In this document: in pieces, positions 35,988 through 44,232 of the stretch
Layout: each line of letters opens with the position of its first letter
Position numbering within the stretch: the first letter of the stretch is position 1
Assembly: GCF_018623035.1 (NCBI RefSeq)
Contig: NZ_CP076023.1
Span: 806,001-870,000 of the forward strand
DNA from: Cellulomonas dongxiuzhuiae
GTDB lineage: Bacteria > Actinomycetota > Actinomycetes > Actinomycetales > Cellulomonadaceae
DNA: 64,000 bases
Reading direction: 5' to 3'
The notes under the pieces: model-generated
The model's input: only the letters and a program-made list of their open reading frames with translations
Databases searched by the model: none
What the model was told of the DNA's origin: nothing
Program-made: the position numbers and the translations under genes

Positions 35988-36536
35988 GTGCTGACGACCG
36001 CCGCCGACCAGGCCCCCCATCACGACGTCGAGCGTGCCCCGGTGCCGTCACGCACGCTCCTGCTCAACGCGAGCGGCGACCCCTTGTGCATCGTGACGCT
36101 GCACCGCGCCGTCGTGCTCGTCATGACCGGCAAGGCCACCGTGCTGGAGTCCGACGGCCGCGTGCTGCACTCCTCGCACCTGCAGATGCCCCTGCCCGTG
36201 GTGCTCGTCCTCACGCGCTACGTCCACGTCCCGCACCGCCGGCCGGTGCCGCCGACGCGGCGGACGGTGCTGCAGCGCGACGACCACCGGTGCGCGTACT
36301 GCGGGGGCGGCGCCGACACGGTCGACCACGTGCAGCCGCGCTCGCGCGGCGGCCGGCACGAGTGGACCAACGTCGTCGCCGCGTGCGTGCGGTGCAACCA
36401 CCGCAAGGCCGACCGCACCCTGCACGAGCTCGGGTGGGAGCTGCCCTTTCGTCCACGCGCGCCACGGTGGTCCGTGACGGTCGGCGGCGCTGCCGGGCGC
36501 GCCGAGCCCGCGTGGTCGCCGTACCTCGTCGCCTGA
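35988..36536 (+). CDS. HNH endonuclease domain protein
   Basis: A 182-residue protein; the GTG at 35988 follows AGGAG at six bases. The N-terminal half (SRTLLLNASGDPLCIVTLHRAVVLVMTGKA) is typical of the widespread actinobacterial HNH family. The nuclease core is CAYCGGGADTVDHVQPRSRG ... NVVAACVRCNHRKAD, with two Cys pairs for zinc and the DH-N-H catalytic set. Its role is unknown; members of this family are chromosomal and not obviously tied to phage. It stands alone between two unrelated genes. Confidence 0.9.
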   Translation: MLTTAADQAPHHDVERAPVPSRTLLLNASGDPLCIVTLHRAVVLVMTGKATVLESDGRVLHSSHLQMPLPVVLVLTRYVHVPHRRPVPPTRRTVLQRDDHRCAYCGGGADTVDHVQPRSRGGRHEWTNVVAACVRCNHRKADRTLHELGWELPFRPRAPRWSVTVGGAAGRAEPAWSPYLVA

Positions 36537-36697
36537 TCGCGCGGTCGTCCCGCGGCTCCCGGGGCCCGCACGTCACCCGTCCCGGGGTGACCGCGGCGCG
36601 GGTCCGGGCACGCTGACGTGCTCCGTTGTGCCACGATGGCCGGGAACCGGACACCGGCACGGCGCACCGAGGCGCCGGTCGCGACATGGAGGTCGGC

Positions 36698-37630
36698 ATG
36701 ACGCGCGAGAGCGAGATCCTCGTGGGGGTCGACGGGTCGACCGCCGGGCTGCACGCCCTGGACTGGGCGCTCACGGAGGCCCGTACCCGGGGCGTCGGCC
36801 TGCGGCTGGTCGTGGCCTACTCGCTGCCGTCCTTCACGGCCGCGTCGCTCGACGGCGGGTACGCCGCGCTCGACGACGAGACGATCCGTGCCGGTGCGCA
36901 GGCGGTGCTGGACGAGGCGCTCGCGCACCTGCGGGACCCCGGGGTGCCGGTGCACGGGCGTGTGGTCACGGGCGACGCGGCAGGCGTGCTCGTCGAGGAG
37001 TCCCGGCACGTCGAGCTGGCGGTCGTCGGCACGCGTGGTCGCGGCGGTTTCGCGGACCGGCTGCTCGGCACCGTCTCGTCGGCGCTGCCCGCGCACGGGT
37101 GGTGCCCCACGGTCGTCGTGCCGCTGCGCGGCGCGGACGGTCAGCCGCTCGCCGCCGGCGAGACGGCGCACGTGCGGCCGGTGCGCCGCATCGTCGTCGG
37201 CGTCGACGGGTCGCCACCGGCCGAGCGCGCGCTGCGTGCCGCGATCCGCGAGTCGCAGGCGTGGGGGGCCGAGCTGTTCGCCGTGACGGGCGTGCCCATC
37301 GCGTCGATGACGGGCGCGCTCGCGTGGCTGCCGTCGGCGGTGGACCACGAGCAGGTGCTCACCGACATGGCCGAGGGGCTGGACGTCGTCGTGGACCGTG
37401 CGCTGGCCGACTACCCGGGCGCCGTGGTGCAGCGCCGCGTGCTCGACGGCACGGGCGCCGAGCTGCTCACGGAGTTCTCCGCTGCGACCGACCTCGTCGT
37501 CGTCGGGTCGCGGGGGCGCGGTGGGTTCGCCGGGCTCCTGCTGGGCTCGACCAGCCAGGCCGTGCTGCACCACGCGCGGTGCCCGGTGATGGTCGTGACG
37601 ACGCGCGGCGACGACGTGACGGCGGACTGA
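36698..37630 (+). CDS. tandem universal stress protein (two UspA domains)
   Basis: A 310-residue protein made of two UspA domains. Domain 1 is about 5-148, starting EILVGVDGSTAGLHALDWAL and ending in the ATP-binding GTRGRGGFADRLLGTVS. Domain 2 is about 162-305, starting RIVVGVDGSPPAERALRAAI and ending GSRGRGGFAGLLLGSTS. Both retain the G-2x-G-9x-G(S/T) nucleotide loop, so both should bind ATP. Tandem Usp proteins are part of hypoxia and dormancy responses in actinobacteria. The ATG at 36698 is preferred; a slightly longer frame from 36626 is open. Confidence 0.93.
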   Translation: MTRESEILVGVDGSTAGLHALDWALTEARTRGVGLRLVVAYSLPSFTAASLDGGYAALDDETIRAGAQAVLDEALAHLRDPGVPVHGRVVTGDAAGVLVEESRHVELAVVGTRGRGGFADRLLGTVSSALPAHGWCPTVVVPLRGADGQPLAAGETAHVRPVRRIVVGVDGSPPAERALRAAIRESQAWGAELFAVTGVPIASMTGALAWLPSAVDHEQVLTDMAEGLDVVVDRALADYPGAVVQRRVLDGTGAELLTEFSAATDLVVVGSRGRGGFAGLLLGSTSQAVLHHARCPVMVVTTRGDDVTAD

Positions 37631-37637
37631 CGGCAGA

Positions 37638-37659
37638 GCGCCGGCCGGGGTGCCGGCGC
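37638..37659 (+). terminator. short hairpin after the universal stress protein gene
   Basis: Perfect arms GCGCCGGC/GCCGGCGC around a six-base loop, eight bases after the stop at 37630. There is no T-run. It is a likely Rho-independent-like terminator of the high-GC type. Confidence 0.55.
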
Positions 37660-37828
37660 AGCTCCGCGCCCGTCGAGCGGGTGGCGGTGGGTGCATGTCC
37701 CGTCCACCCGATCTGCACGAATGTGCAAGACATGTGACCATATGTGCCCCGGATTGCGGCACAGACCCTCAGGTCGGACGCTGCGAGTGCCGATGACGTC
37801 GTGAGAAGCGACGACGCAGGGGGGACCG

Positions 37829-39211
37829 ATGAGCGGACGGCAGGACACAGGCGCGCGCCGTACGGGCGGGCGGACCGCGGGTTCCGCACCCGCGAGCGCA
37901 CCATCCGCCCCCGACACGCCGCCGGATGGCTCCGCGGCGTCCGGCACCGCCGCGCCCGGCACCGCCGCACCCCGCCCGGGCCCGGCAGCGCGTGTCGCCG
38001 CACCCCTCATCCCGACGCAGGCCGGTCACGCCGTGTCGGCGCCCGTGCCCGTCGTGACCGCACCGGCAGCAGCGGCGCCGCCCACCGCGCCCGTGGTGCC
38101 CGCCCCGTTCCGGACCGGCGCCTCGGCCCCCGCGGCCGGTCCCGGACCCGCGACGCAGACCGACCTCGAGACGTCCCCGCAGCCGACACCCCTGCCCGCC
38201 CCCGCCCGCCCGCGGTCACGGCAGGTCGTCGCGCTGCTCACCGCCGGTGCGGTGCTCGTGGCCGCAGGCGGCGTGTGGAGCGTCCAGCAGGAGCGCGCCG
38301 AGCGTGCCGACGCCCGCCGGGCCGCGCAGACGCGTGTCGACGGTGCCTACCTGGCGGCGGTACCCGAGCTCGCCGCGGGCCGCGTGGACGGGCTCGTCGT
38401 CGGCACCGCCGTCGTGTCGGCCCTGCGCGCGGACGTGACCGCCGCCGGCCGTGCCGCGGTGGACCACGCCGGTGCGACGCTCGCCGCGTCCGCGCAGGCC
38501 GGCGACGGCCCGCGCGGGGCGCTGCAGAGCGCGATCGACGGCGCCCGGGGCAGCCTCGACGCCCCGGCCGTCTCCCTGACGTCGTTGCGCACGACGACGG
38601 CCGCGCTCGCCGCTCCCGAGAAGGGTGTCGTGGACGCGCAGGCGGCCTGGCAGGCGGCCGAGGACGCACGCATCGCAGCCGAGGCCGCTGCCGCCGCGCA
38701 GGCGGCCGCCGCCGCGCAGGCGGCCCCCCGCACCGCACCGCGCAGCTCCTCAAAGGGCACCACCACGCGTCGTTCGACGAGCACGGGCACCGGCACCGGC
38801 ACCGGCACGGGGGGGTCGTCGGGCTCGGCCCCCGCACCGGACTCGGCACCCGCCGGGCTCGCCACCGCAGGCTCCGAGGCGTCGTCCGGCGACGTGGGCG
38901 CGGCCCTGAACGCCCACCGCGCGGCCAACGGGCTCGGCGCGCTGTCGATCGTCCGGTCCGGCGCACGCGTCGAGCACGCGATGCAGATGGCCGCGTCGAA
39001 CAGCATCTGGCACTCCGGGACGCGTGCCGGGTCACCCAAGGCGCGTCCGGAGATCGTCGGCCGCGTGAGCCCCGGCAGCGCGACCCGCATGATCGCCGCG
39101 TACGCGGGCTCCAGCGGGCACAACCAGCAGATGCTGGGCAGCTACTCGACCGCCTACATCGGCGCCGTCTCCTACGACGGCTGGCTCTACACCTCCATCA
39201 CCTTCGGGTGA
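37829..39211 (+). CDS. membrane-anchored protein with divergent CAP-like C-terminal domain
   Basis: A 460-residue protein; the ATG at 37829 follows GGGGGG. The first 125 residues are disordered Pro/Ala/Thr. One membrane helix lies near 131-150 (VVALLTAGAVLVAAGGVW). A helical extracellular region follows, including an Ala/Gln-rich helix (AAAAAQAAAAAQAAP), then a Thr/Gly repeat linker (GTGTGTGTG). The C-terminal CAP-like domain from about 355 has LNAHRAANGLGALSIVRSGA, IWHSGT, PEIVGRVSPG and SSGHNQQMLG. The GEN motif is replaced by GRV, so one conserved Glu is absent. Its role is unknown. It runs tail-to-tail into rocD with a 14-base overlap. Confidence 0.8.
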   Translation: MSGRQDTGARRTGGRTAGSAPASAPSAPDTPPDGSAASGTAAPGTAAPRPGPAARVAAPLIPTQAGHAVSAPVPVVTAPAAAAPPTAPVVPAPFRTGASAPAAGPGPATQTDLETSPQPTPLPAPARPRSRQVVALLTAGAVLVAAGGVWSVQQERAERADARRAAQTRVDGAYLAAVPELAAGRVDGLVVGTAVVSALRADVTAAGRAAVDHAGATLAASAQAGDGPRGALQSAIDGARGSLDAPAVSLTSLRTTTAALAAPEKGVVDAQAAWQAAEDARIAAEAAAAAQAAAAAQAAPRTAPRSSSKGTTTRRSTSTGTGTGTGTGGSSGSAPAPDSAPAGLATAGSEASSGDVGAALNAHRAANGLGALSIVRSGARVEHAMQMAASNSIWHSGTRAGSPKARPEIVGRVSPGSATRMIAAYAGSSGHNQQMLGSYSTAYIGAVSYDGWLYTSITFG

Positions 39212-40421
39212 GGGCGGAGGTGAGGTGGGTGAGGGCCTCGTCGAGGTCGGCCGGGTCGATCGTCAGGGGCGGGGCCAGGCGGATCGTGCCGCCGTGGGTG
39301 TCCTTGGCCAGGACGCCCCGGGCGAGCAGGCGCTCGCACAGCTCGCGCCCTGACGCGGGACCACCCGGCACGGACGGCGCCACGTCGAGCCCGGCCCACA
39401 GGCCGATCGTGCGCATGCCGGACAGCAGCTGCTGGTCCATGAGGCCGGCGAGGTGGTCGGCGACGACCTCACCGAGCGTGCGGGCGCGTGCCTGCAGCGT
39501 GCCCGGCGTGAGCAGGTCGACCACGGCGAGGCCGACGGCGCACGCGAGCGGGTTGCCACCGAACGTCGAGCCGTGCGTCCCGGCCGTGAGGACCTCCAGC
39601 ACGTCGGCGCGGCCCACGACCGCGGACACGGGCAGCAGACCGCCGCCGAGCGCCTTGCCGAGCGTCACGAGGTCGGGCCGCACGTCGAACCGCTCGCACG
39701 CGAGCGTCGAGCCGGTACGCCCGAGGCCCGACTGGATCTCGTCGGCGATGAGCAGCACGCCCGCGGCGTCGCACGCCGCGCGCACGGCCGGCAGGTACTC
39801 CGTCGACGGCACGACGACACCCTGCTCGCCCTGCACCGGCTCCAGCAGCACCGCGACGGTCGTCTCGTCGATCGCCGCGGCCAGCGCGGCCGCGTCGTCG
39901 TAGGGGACGGTGACGAAGCCGGGCGTGAACGGACCGAAGCCCCGGCGCGCGTCGGGGTCGGACGAGAACGACACGATCGTCGTCGTCCGGCCGTGGAAGT
40001 TGCCGTCGGCGACGACGATCGTCGCGCGGTCCGCGGGCACGCCACGCACCTCGTAGCCCCACTTGCGCGCGGCCTTGATCGCCGTCTCGACGGCCTCGGC
40101 GCCGGTGTTCATCGGCAGGACGAGGTGCGACGTGCCCGCGAGCAGCGGCCCGACGAGGCCGACGAGCGCCTGCGCGAACGGCTCGAGGAGCTCGTGGTCG
40201 AACGCGCGGGACGTGAGCGTCAGGCGGTCGAGCTGCGCGTGCGCGGCCGCGACCAGCGCCGGGTGGCGGTGCCCGAAGTTCAGGGCCGAGTACCCGGCGA
40301 GGAGGTCGAGGTACCGCCGGCCGTCGGTGTCGGTCACCCACGAGCCCTCACCGGTCGCGAGCGTGACCGGCAGCGGGTGGTAGTTCGGTGCGAGCGCGGA
40401 CGTCGCGACGGCGGGACGCAT
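39198..40421 (-). CDS. rocD: ornithine aminotransferase
   Basis: A 407-residue class III PLP aminotransferase converting ornithine and 2-oxoglutarate to glutamate semialdehyde and glutamate. Signatures are LNFGHRHPALVAAAHAQLDR, MNTGAEAVETAIKAARKWGYE, LIADEIQSGLGRTG and the PLP-lysine motif LVTLGKALGGGLLPVSA. The ATG at 40421 lies two bases after the stop of the upstream ddaH-like gene, so the two form an operon. Together they would process arginine-derived compounds: one yields citrulline, the other disposes of ornithine. Confidence 0.94.
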   Translation of the reverse strand: MRPAVATSALAPNYHPLPVTLATGEGSWVTDTDGRRYLDLLAGYSALNFGHRHPALVAAAHAQLDRLTLTSRAFDHELLEPFAQALVGLVGPLLAGTSHLVLPMNTGAEAVETAIKAARKWGYEVRGVPADRATIVVADGNFHGRTTTIVSFSSDPDARRGFGPFTPGFVTVPYDDAAALAAAIDETTVAVLLEPVQGEQGVVVPSTEYLPAVRAACDAAGVLLIADEIQSGLGRTGSTLACERFDVRPDLVTLGKALGGGLLPVSAVVGRADVLEVLTAGTHGSTFGGNPLACAVGLAVVDLLTPGTLQARARTLGEVVADHLAGLMDQQLLSGMRTIGLWAGLDVAPSVPGGPASGRELCERLLARGVLAKDTHGGTIRLAPPLTIDPADLDEALTHLTSALTRR

Positions 40422-40423
40422 GG

Positions 40424-41251
40424 TCACTCCCGGATCTCGAGGGTGCAGCACTTGGCCCCGCCGCCGCCCTTGAGCAGCTCCGAGGTGTCGACGGGGATCG
40501 GCTCGTAGCCGCGCTCGCGCAGCGCGTCGGCCAGGTGCGTGGCGCGCGGCGCGACGACGACGTGCCGCCCGTCGGAGACCGCGTTCAGGCCGAGCGCCGC
40601 GGCGTCGTCGTCCGTCGCGAGGAGCGCGTCGGGGAAGAGCTGGGCCAGCACCGCGCGCGACCCGGGCGAGAACGCCGGCGGGTAGTACGCGATCTGCGGG
40701 TCGCGCGGGTCGGACGAGAGCACCGCCAGCGCCGTGTCGAGGTGGTAGTAGCGCGGGTCGACGAGCTCGAGGGAGACGACCGGCCGGCCGAACAGCTCCT
40801 GCGCCTCGGCGTGCGCGCTGCGTTCGGTGCGGAACCCGGTGCCGGCCAGCAGGAGCCTGCCGACGACGAGCATGTCGCCCTCGCCCTCGTTGGTCGCGGC
40901 CGCCGTGTGCGTGACGTACCCGCGGTCCGCGAACCACTTCTGGTACGCCGGCCCCTCGGCCTGCCGCTCGGGGTACCGGAAGCGCGCGGAGTACACGACG
41001 CCGTCCACGACGGTCGCGCCGTTGGCCGCGTAGACCATGTCGGGCAGGCCCGGGACGGGGTCGATGGTCTCGACCGTGTGACCCAGGCTCAGGTAGGTGT
41101 CGCGCAGCGTGCGCCACTGCTGCACCGCGAGGGCGGTGTCGGTGGCGCGGGTGGGGTCCATCCACGGGTTGATCTCGTAGGAGACCGTGTAGTGGGTGGG
41201 CTCGCACATGAGGTAGTGACGGGTGGTGGCGCCGGGGGCGTGCGCGGTCAT
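40424..41251 (-). CDS. ddaH: dimethylarginine dimethylaminohydrolase / amidinotransferase-fold hydrolase
   Basis: A 275-residue enzyme of the pentein fold. It opens HYLMCEPTHYTVSYEINPWM and contains AANGATVVDGVVYSARF, with substrate-binding Asn, EGEGDMLVVG, the catalytic His in DPRYYHLDTAL and the nucleophilic Cys near the C-terminus in GGGGAKCCTLEIR. It should hydrolyse methylated arginine, or arginine itself, to citrulline plus an amine. The rocD-coupled arrangement is common in actinobacteria. Substrate preference cannot be read from sequence. Confidence 0.88.
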   Translation of the reverse strand: MTAHAPGATTRHYLMCEPTHYTVSYEINPWMDPTRATDTALAVQQWRTLRDTYLSLGHTVETIDPVPGLPDMVYAANGATVVDGVVYSARFRYPERQAEGPAYQKWFADRGYVTHTAAATNEGEGDMLVVGRLLLAGTGFRTERSAHAEAQELFGRPVVSLELVDPRYYHLDTALAVLSSDPRDPQIAYYPPAFSPGSRAVLAQLFPDALLATDDDAAALGLNAVSDGRHVVVAPRATHLADALRERGYEPIPVDTSELLKGGGGAKCCTLEIRE

Positions 41252-41320
41252 GGGGCTCCTCGGGGACGGGCCGCGGGGGTGGTGCGGCTCGTCCCCGAGC
41301 GTACGGTCCTGGCGAGCGTG

Positions 41321-41821
41321 TCAGCGGGCGGTGAGGTCGCCGGCCGCCCGTCGCAGGACGACCCGCAGCATCGCCCCCAGCACCGGTGCGGTCAGCCGCG
41401 CGGTGAGCGCGCCCGGCAGTGGCCCGGCCAGCGGCACGTGCTCCGACCACGTCACGCGGCACGTCGTCGGGGACGTCGCCAGCACGGTCACCGTCGAGGA
41501 CCCCAGCAGCAGGGGCCCCCGCTTGGTGAACACCGCGACCCCGGGCGCGTCCCCGGGCGGCACGTACCGGGTGACGACCATCCGGTCCACGAGGCCGGGC
41601 CACCCGCGGCGCGCACCCGGTCCCGACACGGCGACCACGCGCGTGCCGAGCCGTGGGGGCCCGTCCGTGCGGACCCGGGTCATCGGCACCCAGGCCGTGT
41701 GCCGTCGCGCGTCTGTCAGGGCGCGCCAGGCGACGTCCGCGGGGACCGGCAGCGCGCGCGTCACCGAGGCGGTGCCGGGGCCGGTGACGGGATCCGCGCC
41801 GGCGGGGCGAGCAGGGGTCAT
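41321..41821 (-). CDS. SRPBCC-family (START/Bet v1-like) protein
   Basis: A 166-residue protein; the ATG at 41821 follows GGGAGGA. Typical features are SVTRALPVPADVAWRALTDARRHTAWVP at the N-terminus and the strand-helix pattern VTVLATSPTTCRVTWSEHVPL, ending in the long C-terminal helix APVLGAMLRVVLRR. Such polyketide-cyclase/lipid-transport-like proteins bind hydrophobic ligands; the ligand is unknown. It is divergent from the aldo/keto reductase gene with only 33 bases between them. Confidence 0.85.
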   Translation of the reverse strand: MTPARPAGADPVTGPGTASVTRALPVPADVAWRALTDARRHTAWVPMTRVRTDGPPRLGTRVVAVSGPGARRGWPGLVDRMVVTRYVPPGDAPGVAVFTKRGPLLLGSSTVTVLATSPTTCRVTWSEHVPLAGPLPGALTARLTAPVLGAMLRVVLRRAAGDLTAR

Positions 41822-41854
41822 CGCACGATCCTCCCGCGGGGTAGCGTCGGGCGC

Positions 41855-42847
41855 ATGCAGACGCGAGTGCTGGGACGGACGGGTCGTGAGGTCGGGGTCG
41901 TGGGGCTGGGCTGCTGGCAGCTCGGCGGGGACTGGGGTGTCGTCGCGGACGACACCGCGCTGACGGTGCTGGGTGCGGCCGTGGACTCGGGCGTGACGTT
42001 CCTCGACACGGCCGACGTGTACGGGGACGGCCGCTCCGAGCGGACCATCGGTGCGTTCCTCGCGTCGCGTCCGGACGTCGCCGAGCGCGTGACGGTCGCG
42101 ACGAAGATGGGCCGCCGTGCCGACCCGCACGAGCCCGCCGCGTACACGTACGACGCGTTCTGCCGGTGGACGGACCGCAGCCGCGAGAACCTGCGCACCG
42201 ACACGCTCGACCTCGTCCAGCTGCACTGCCCGCCGACGCCGGTGCTCAGCAGCGACGAGGTCTTCGACGCCCTCGACCGGCTCGTCGAGGACGGCCGCAC
42301 GGCCGCGTACGGCGTCTCGGTGGAGACGGTCGACGAGGCGCTCGCGGCCATCGCCCGCCCGAATGTCGCGAGCGTGCAGATCATCCTCAACGTGTTCCGC
42401 CGCAAGCCGCTGGAGCGCGTGCTCCCCGCGGCGCTCGAGGCGGGCGTCGGCATCATCGCGCGCGTGCCGCTGGCCTCGGGCCTGCTGTCCGGCAAGTACG
42501 GCGCGAGCACGCAGTTCGCGCCCGACGACCACCGCGCCTACAACCGCAACGGTGAGGCGTTCGACGTGGGCGAGACGTTCTCGGGCGTCCCGTACGACGT
42601 TGGCGTGGCGGCGGCGCAGGAGGTCGCGGCGCTGACCCCGTCGGGCATGACGACGGCGCAGCTCGCGCTCAAGTGGGTCGTGCAGCAGCCGGGCGTCTCG
42701 GTCGTCATCCCCGGTGCGCGCACGCCCGAGCAGGCGCAGGCCAACGCGGCGACCGACCGCTTCCCCGACCTGGACGACGCGACGCTGGCATCGTTGGAGC
42801 GCGTCTACGACGACAGCATCCGGGAGCACGTCCACACCCGCTGGTGA
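41855..42847 (+). CDS. aldo/keto reductase
   Basis: A 330-residue NAD(P)H-dependent oxidoreductase of the (beta/alpha)8 fold. It starts VLGRTGREVGVVGLGCWQLGG. The catalytic tetrad is visible: Asp and Tyr in FLDTADVYGDG, Lys in VATKMG and His in LVQLHCPP. VVIPGARTPEQAQANA forms the cofactor-binding loop near the C-terminus. The ATG at 41855 is chosen; the frame stays open far upstream on the opposite strand of other genes. The substrate is unknown. Confidence 0.93.
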   Translation: MQTRVLGRTGREVGVVGLGCWQLGGDWGVVADDTALTVLGAAVDSGVTFLDTADVYGDGRSERTIGAFLASRPDVAERVTVATKMGRRADPHEPAAYTYDAFCRWTDRSRENLRTDTLDLVQLHCPPTPVLSSDEVFDALDRLVEDGRTAAYGVSVETVDEALAAIARPNVASVQIILNVFRRKPLERVLPAALEAGVGIIARVPLASGLLSGKYGASTQFAPDDHRAYNRNGEAFDVGETFSGVPYDVGVAAAQEVAALTPSGMTTAQLALKWVVQQPGVSVVIPGARTPEQAQANAATDRFPDLDDATLASLERVYDDSIREHVHTRW

Positions 42848-42881
42848 CCACGCGCCCGCGCCGAGCGCGGGGGAGACGCGC

Positions 42882-42911
42882 CGAGCGCGGGGGACACGAC
42901 CCCCGCGCTCG
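42882..42911 (+). terminator. hairpin between convergent genes, made from a repeated element
   Basis: CGAGCGCGGGGG pairs with CCCCGCGCTCG around a short loop, 35 bases after the aldo/keto reductase stop. The left arm (CCGAGCGCGGGGGA) is a duplicate of the sequence at about 42861-42874. A third, inverted copy (CCCGCGCTCGGCGGG) follows at 42922. It probably terminates both convergent genes. Confidence 0.6.
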
Positions 42912-42949
42912 AGCGCTTTGTCCCGCGCTCGGCGGGGACACGCGTCAGG

Positions 42950-43699
42950 TCAGCGGCGGCGGCCCAGGAGTCGGCGGTGGCGCCCGGCCTCGCCGGTGGG
43001 CGGGGTCGCGTTCACCTGGCCTGCCGGGACCACGTTGCCCGCGTCGACCTCGACGAGCCGGGGGAACGTCGCCGGCGGCGGCCCGAACGCGAGGCGCGCC
43101 CCCTTGATCACCGACTGGCCCAGCGCGCGGCCACCGGCCACGCCGATCGCGGCGCCGATGCCGTAGGGCGCCAGCCGGCCCAGGGCCAGGCCGCCGATCT
43201 TCGCGGCCTGCTTGCGCACGAGCCGGCGCGTCAGCTGGTTGTTGACCTTCTTCACCGTCCCCATGGGCATGCGCGTCAGCAGCAGCCTGCCCACGCGGAC
43301 GGTCGCGAGGTCCGTCGTGTCGCCGATGACCTTGGTGCTGGACTCGCCGAGCAGGCTCGTCAGCAGCAGGGCCTTGCGGCGCTCGGTGTCGGCGACCTCG
43401 ATGCCGTGCACCGACGCCACCGCCAGCGAGAACGCCGCGGAGGCGCCGAAGAACGTCGCGACGTCGCTCACGGTCAGCAGCGTTGCCAGTCCGGTGCCGA
43501 CGATCGGGGCGGCCGCCGCGGCACCCACCGCGCCACCCGCACCCGCGACGACGAGAAGGAACTCCTTCTCCAGCAGGTGGACGATCTGCTCGGGCGTCGC
43601 ACCGGGGTTCCTGCGCTTGACGCTCTCCACGTGCGCGTGGATGGTCGCCGAGGGGATCGTCACCGCCTTGTCGAGGGCGGCCTGCACGAGGCGCGGCAT
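42950..43699 (-). CDS. uncharacterised membrane-associated protein (possibly EcsC-like)
   Basis: A 249-residue protein of no firmly recognised family. A charged N-terminal helix region (HAHVESVKRRNPGATPEQIVHLLEKEF) precedes Gly/Ala-rich hydrophobic stretches (VVAGAGGAVGAAAAAPIVG; LAPYGIGAAIGVAGGRALG). A basic middle (KKVNNQLTRRLVRKQAAKIGG) separates them. The layout recalls EcsC-family proteins but I would not assert it. It begins one base after the stop of the OsmC gene (TGAGATG), so the two are co-transcribed. Confidence 0.6.
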   Translation of the reverse strand: MPRLVQAALDKAVTIPSATIHAHVESVKRRNPGATPEQIVHLLEKEFLLVVAGAGGAVGAAAAAPIVGTGLATLLTVSDVATFFGASAAFSLAVASVHGIEVADTERRKALLLTSLLGESSTKVIGDTTDLATVRVGRLLLTRMPMGTVKKVNNQLTRRLVRKQAAKIGGLALGRLAPYGIGAAIGVAGGRALGQSVIKGARLAFGPPPATFPRLVEVDAGNVVPAGQVNATPPTGEAGRHRRLLGRRR

Positions 43700-43700
43700 C

Positions 43701-44183
43701 TCAGCGCTCCCCGGTGACGGTCAGCGTCGTGGTCGCACCGTGCTCGAGCGTGCGCCCTACTGTGCAGTGCTCCGCGACGGCGCGGTGCACGACCGTCAGG
43801 AGGCGGTCGCGGGCGGCGTCGTCGAGCGCGGACAGGTCGACCTCGAGGACCTCGGCGAGGGCCGGGTAGCGGTCCTCGGTGGGGTGGCTCAGCCCGCCGA
43901 CGCGGATCGTCACCGGCACGTCGTCGCCGAGGCGCCGTGCGAGCGCCGCGTCGGACGACAGGCCCGTGCACCCGCCGAGCGCGATCTTCAGCAGCTCGCC
44001 GGGCGTGAACGAGTCCGGGTCGCCCAGCGACCCGATGCGCACCTCGCCGCCGCGCGAGCTGCGTCCCACGTACTGCCGCTTGCCCGTGCGCTCGAGCCAC
44101 AGCTGCGTGTCGTCCGCGTTGGCCAGCGGGTCCTGCTCGTCGCTCACCGCGGCGACGTCGCGTGCGTCCTGGTCGGTCGTCAT
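43701..44183 (-). CDS. OsmC-family thiol peroxidase-like protein
   Basis: A 160-residue OsmC/Ohr-fold protein. The two conserved cysteines are present, in LKIALGGCTGLSSDAAL and VAEHCTVGRTLEHG, as expected for thiol-dependent reduction of organic hydroperoxides. RVGGLSHPTEDRYPALAEVLEVDLS is the interface strand-helix region. The ATG at 44183 is preferred over 44204. It is followed one base later by the uncharacterised gene at 43699, probably as one transcript. Confidence 0.9.
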   Translation of the reverse strand: MTTDQDARDVAAVSDEQDPLANADDTQLWLERTGKRQYVGRSSRGGEVRIGSLGDPDSFTPGELLKIALGGCTGLSSDAALARRLGDDVPVTIRVGGLSHPTEDRYPALAEVLEVDLSALDDAARDRLLTVVHRAVAEHCTVGRTLEHGATTTLTVTGER

Positions 44184-44232
44184 GCGCCCGATCCTCGCAC
44201 GCACGCACGGGCCCCGCCCGGGCGGACAGGCC

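Noticed and set aside
38786-38815. CRISPR or satellite array
   Set aside because: Only about four GGCACC units in a coding Gly/Thr linker. No CRISPR-like repeat-spacer pattern or cas gene was seen anywhere in the window.
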